Source of the DNA: Henningerozyma blattae CBS 6284
Taxonomy: Eukaryota > Ascomycota > Saccharomycetes > Saccharomycetales > Saccharomycetaceae
Assembly (NCBI RefSeq): GCF_000315915.1
Contig: NC_020188.1
Span: 1,381,501 to 1,445,500 of the forward strand
Direction: 5' to 3'
DNA: 64,000 bases
Made by a program: the position numbers and the translations under genes. How positions within the stretch are numbered: the first letter of the stretch is position 1; each line of letters starts with the position of its first letter. Shown in pieces: positions 62,871-64,000 of this stretch. The notes beneath the pieces were generated by a model. It searched no databases. It saw only the letters and a program-made list of their open reading frames with translations, and was not told where the DNA came from.

Positions 62871-62898
62871 CGGAGGCTGACAATATCGGGTTACTCCT
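62871..62898 (-). promoter_or_regulatory. Conserved upstream block of HXT copy B
   Basis: Matches the block at 56571-56598 upstream of copy A. It lies about 1.0 kb before the start codon in both genes. Confidence 0.45.
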
Positions 62899-63903
62899 TC
62901 CGATATCGTGAGAGTATTCGCGTCCGACTCTGGTCGTTCTTGTTTCCTTTCTGTCTAAAACTTTAATTAGATCCCAGCGTCAAATCCAGGATTCCAGAAT
63001 TAATAGTATGCCCCAGTTGTTTTTTGTATATTCAGTTAGCTATAGTACTCAAAATAATTCATTATTAGTAAATTTTTGATGATCCAGTAGTACATTTATT
63101 AACTGAGAAGTTTAATATGTGGCCAAAAACTGTACTAAGCTCCCTTGGTACCATTTTGTAAAGCCCTGTATGTCTTACTTTTAAAAACATAAGTACACGT
63201 GCCATCTAACATTCCGAATAAAATTCTTTTATAATTCTTGATTTTTAGACCAATGCAAAATATTTTCAATTTTCTAAGATCTAACTGGTCCCTACAAGCC
63301 AATTTCTGAAAGGCCGGTAAATAGTATAATCGGACAGAGACCTATAATTTACGTGCGCTGTATGCTAAGTTTACTTGCCTCGTAATTATTAAAGATAGTT
63401 TTTTTTAGTAGCCTAGTTCACCTGGGACAGTGTTTTTCTACGAACCTCATAAACATTGTCCTGAAAAAATTCAATGAGAATAAGCATTCATTTTAGATGC
63501 CTGACCTGTAATTTTTTTTTAAAAAACCAAAAAAAGTAGATGTTTACAATTATTATTACCCAATGGCATTACAGTCAATTTTTTAGTGATTTTAATATTC
63601 ATCTTATGGAGCAGAAAATATTATCTCTTATAAAATGTTTTTACATAACTTATATCCTTCGGGATATAAATATCTGCTGTTTTTTCTATCGAGTTATACA
63701 AATATTCTATAAACTATTTAGGCTGGGATGGAAGGTATTTTCTTTAAAATGACTTATAACTTAAAGTATACAATTTCAGCAAAGGAATAAATACCAAAAC
63801 ATTGTGCATATTACGATAAAAATCCTCATATGGCTAGATATAAATATTTTTTTATAGGAATACGACATAATACCTGATACTTTATGTACAATAATAAGCT
63901 TAA

Positions 63904-63923
63904 NNNNNNNNNNNNNNNNNNNN
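63904..63923. other. Assembly gap (20 N)
   Basis: Run of undetermined bases; the true distance and content are unknown, and gaps beside duplicated sequence often hide further repeat copies. Confidence 0.99.
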
Positions 63924-64000
63924 AAAATAATACAATGAATAATGTCCATAATAGGAGTAGAAGAACTAAGAATACTTGTATTTAAAGGCAACTAGTCTAA

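Larger units (their letters stand above)
61864..64000. other. Upstream region of HXT copy B to window end
   Basis: 2.1 kb, no supported gene. Diverged but collinear with the region upstream of copy A: shared landmarks include CAAAGAAAGTTTT near 62305, AATGTGTCAC near 62475, the CGGAGGCT block at 62879 and TTTTTTAGTGATTTTAATATT near 63578. An assembly gap of 20 N lies at 63904-63923, after which about 77 bases remain. The two small open frames here (63540-63752 and one spanning the gap) are not supported. Confidence 0.55.

Overview
The window is nuclear DNA from a budding yeast of the Saccharomycetaceae. It is AT-rich, with compact and mostly intronless genes. One ribosomal protein gene carries a short intron near its 5' end with GTATGT and TACTAAC signals. 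Gene content and order match two paralogous Saccharomyces cerevisiae segments at once: chromosome X (PBS2, TRK1, YJL132W, MRS3, LCB3, RPS21B, GLG2, TIF2, YUR1, YAK1, TIM17, IDS2) and chromosome XI (TRK2, MRS4, YSR3, DYN1, RHO4, TRM2, RPS21A, GLG1, TIF1, KTR2). Several genes expected in an undivided ancestral order are absent (URA2, AIM23, UTP30, RPB4, SFH5). That pattern fits a post-whole-genome-duplication yeast whose two sister regions lost genes differently from S. cerevisiae. A genus such as Kazachstania, Naumovozyma or Tetrapisispora is possible, but I cannot name one.

Layout. At 1-5.6 kb lie the 3' part of PBS2 (osmostress MAPKK) and a TRK potassium transporter. At 5.8-14.2 kb three genes run on the minus strand: a secreted GPI-PLD-like protein, a mitoferrin-type carrier (MRS3/4) and a sphingoid-base phosphatase (LCB3/YSR3). 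At 16.1-28.9 kb is cytoplasmic dynein heavy chain (DYN1), transcribed divergently from an unusual RHO4. At 30.9-42.6 kb a plus-strand series carries TRM2, RPS21 (spliced), a very long glycogenin (GLG), eIF4A (TIF) and a KTR-family mannosyltransferase (YUR1/KTR2) broken by a frameshift at an A11 run. At 43.5-50.3 kb are YAK1, TIM17 and a probable IDS2. Collinearity then stops. From 50.3 kb to the end there are long, sparse, AT-rich spacers and two tandem hexose transporter genes, with a 20-base assembly gap at 63904-63923.

The genes are mostly independent housekeeping and signalling genes and form no operon-like system. Functional threads include stress and glucose signalling (PBS2, YAK1, HXT), glycogen priming (GLG, plus a glycogenin-like domain in the IDS2 candidate whose DxD motif is gone), and cell polarity and nuclear migration (RHO4, DYN1).

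I did not find a convincing new multi-gene system. The most interesting signals are a RHO4 orthologue with substitutions at the positions equivalent to Ras G12, G60 and Q61, an apparently catalytically dead glycogenin-like domain in the IDS2 candidate, the YUR1/KTR2 frameshift, mosaic gene conversion between the two HXT genes, a Walker A Thr-to-Lys change in dynein AAA4, and a 64-codon open extension without ATG upstream of the IDS2 candidate.
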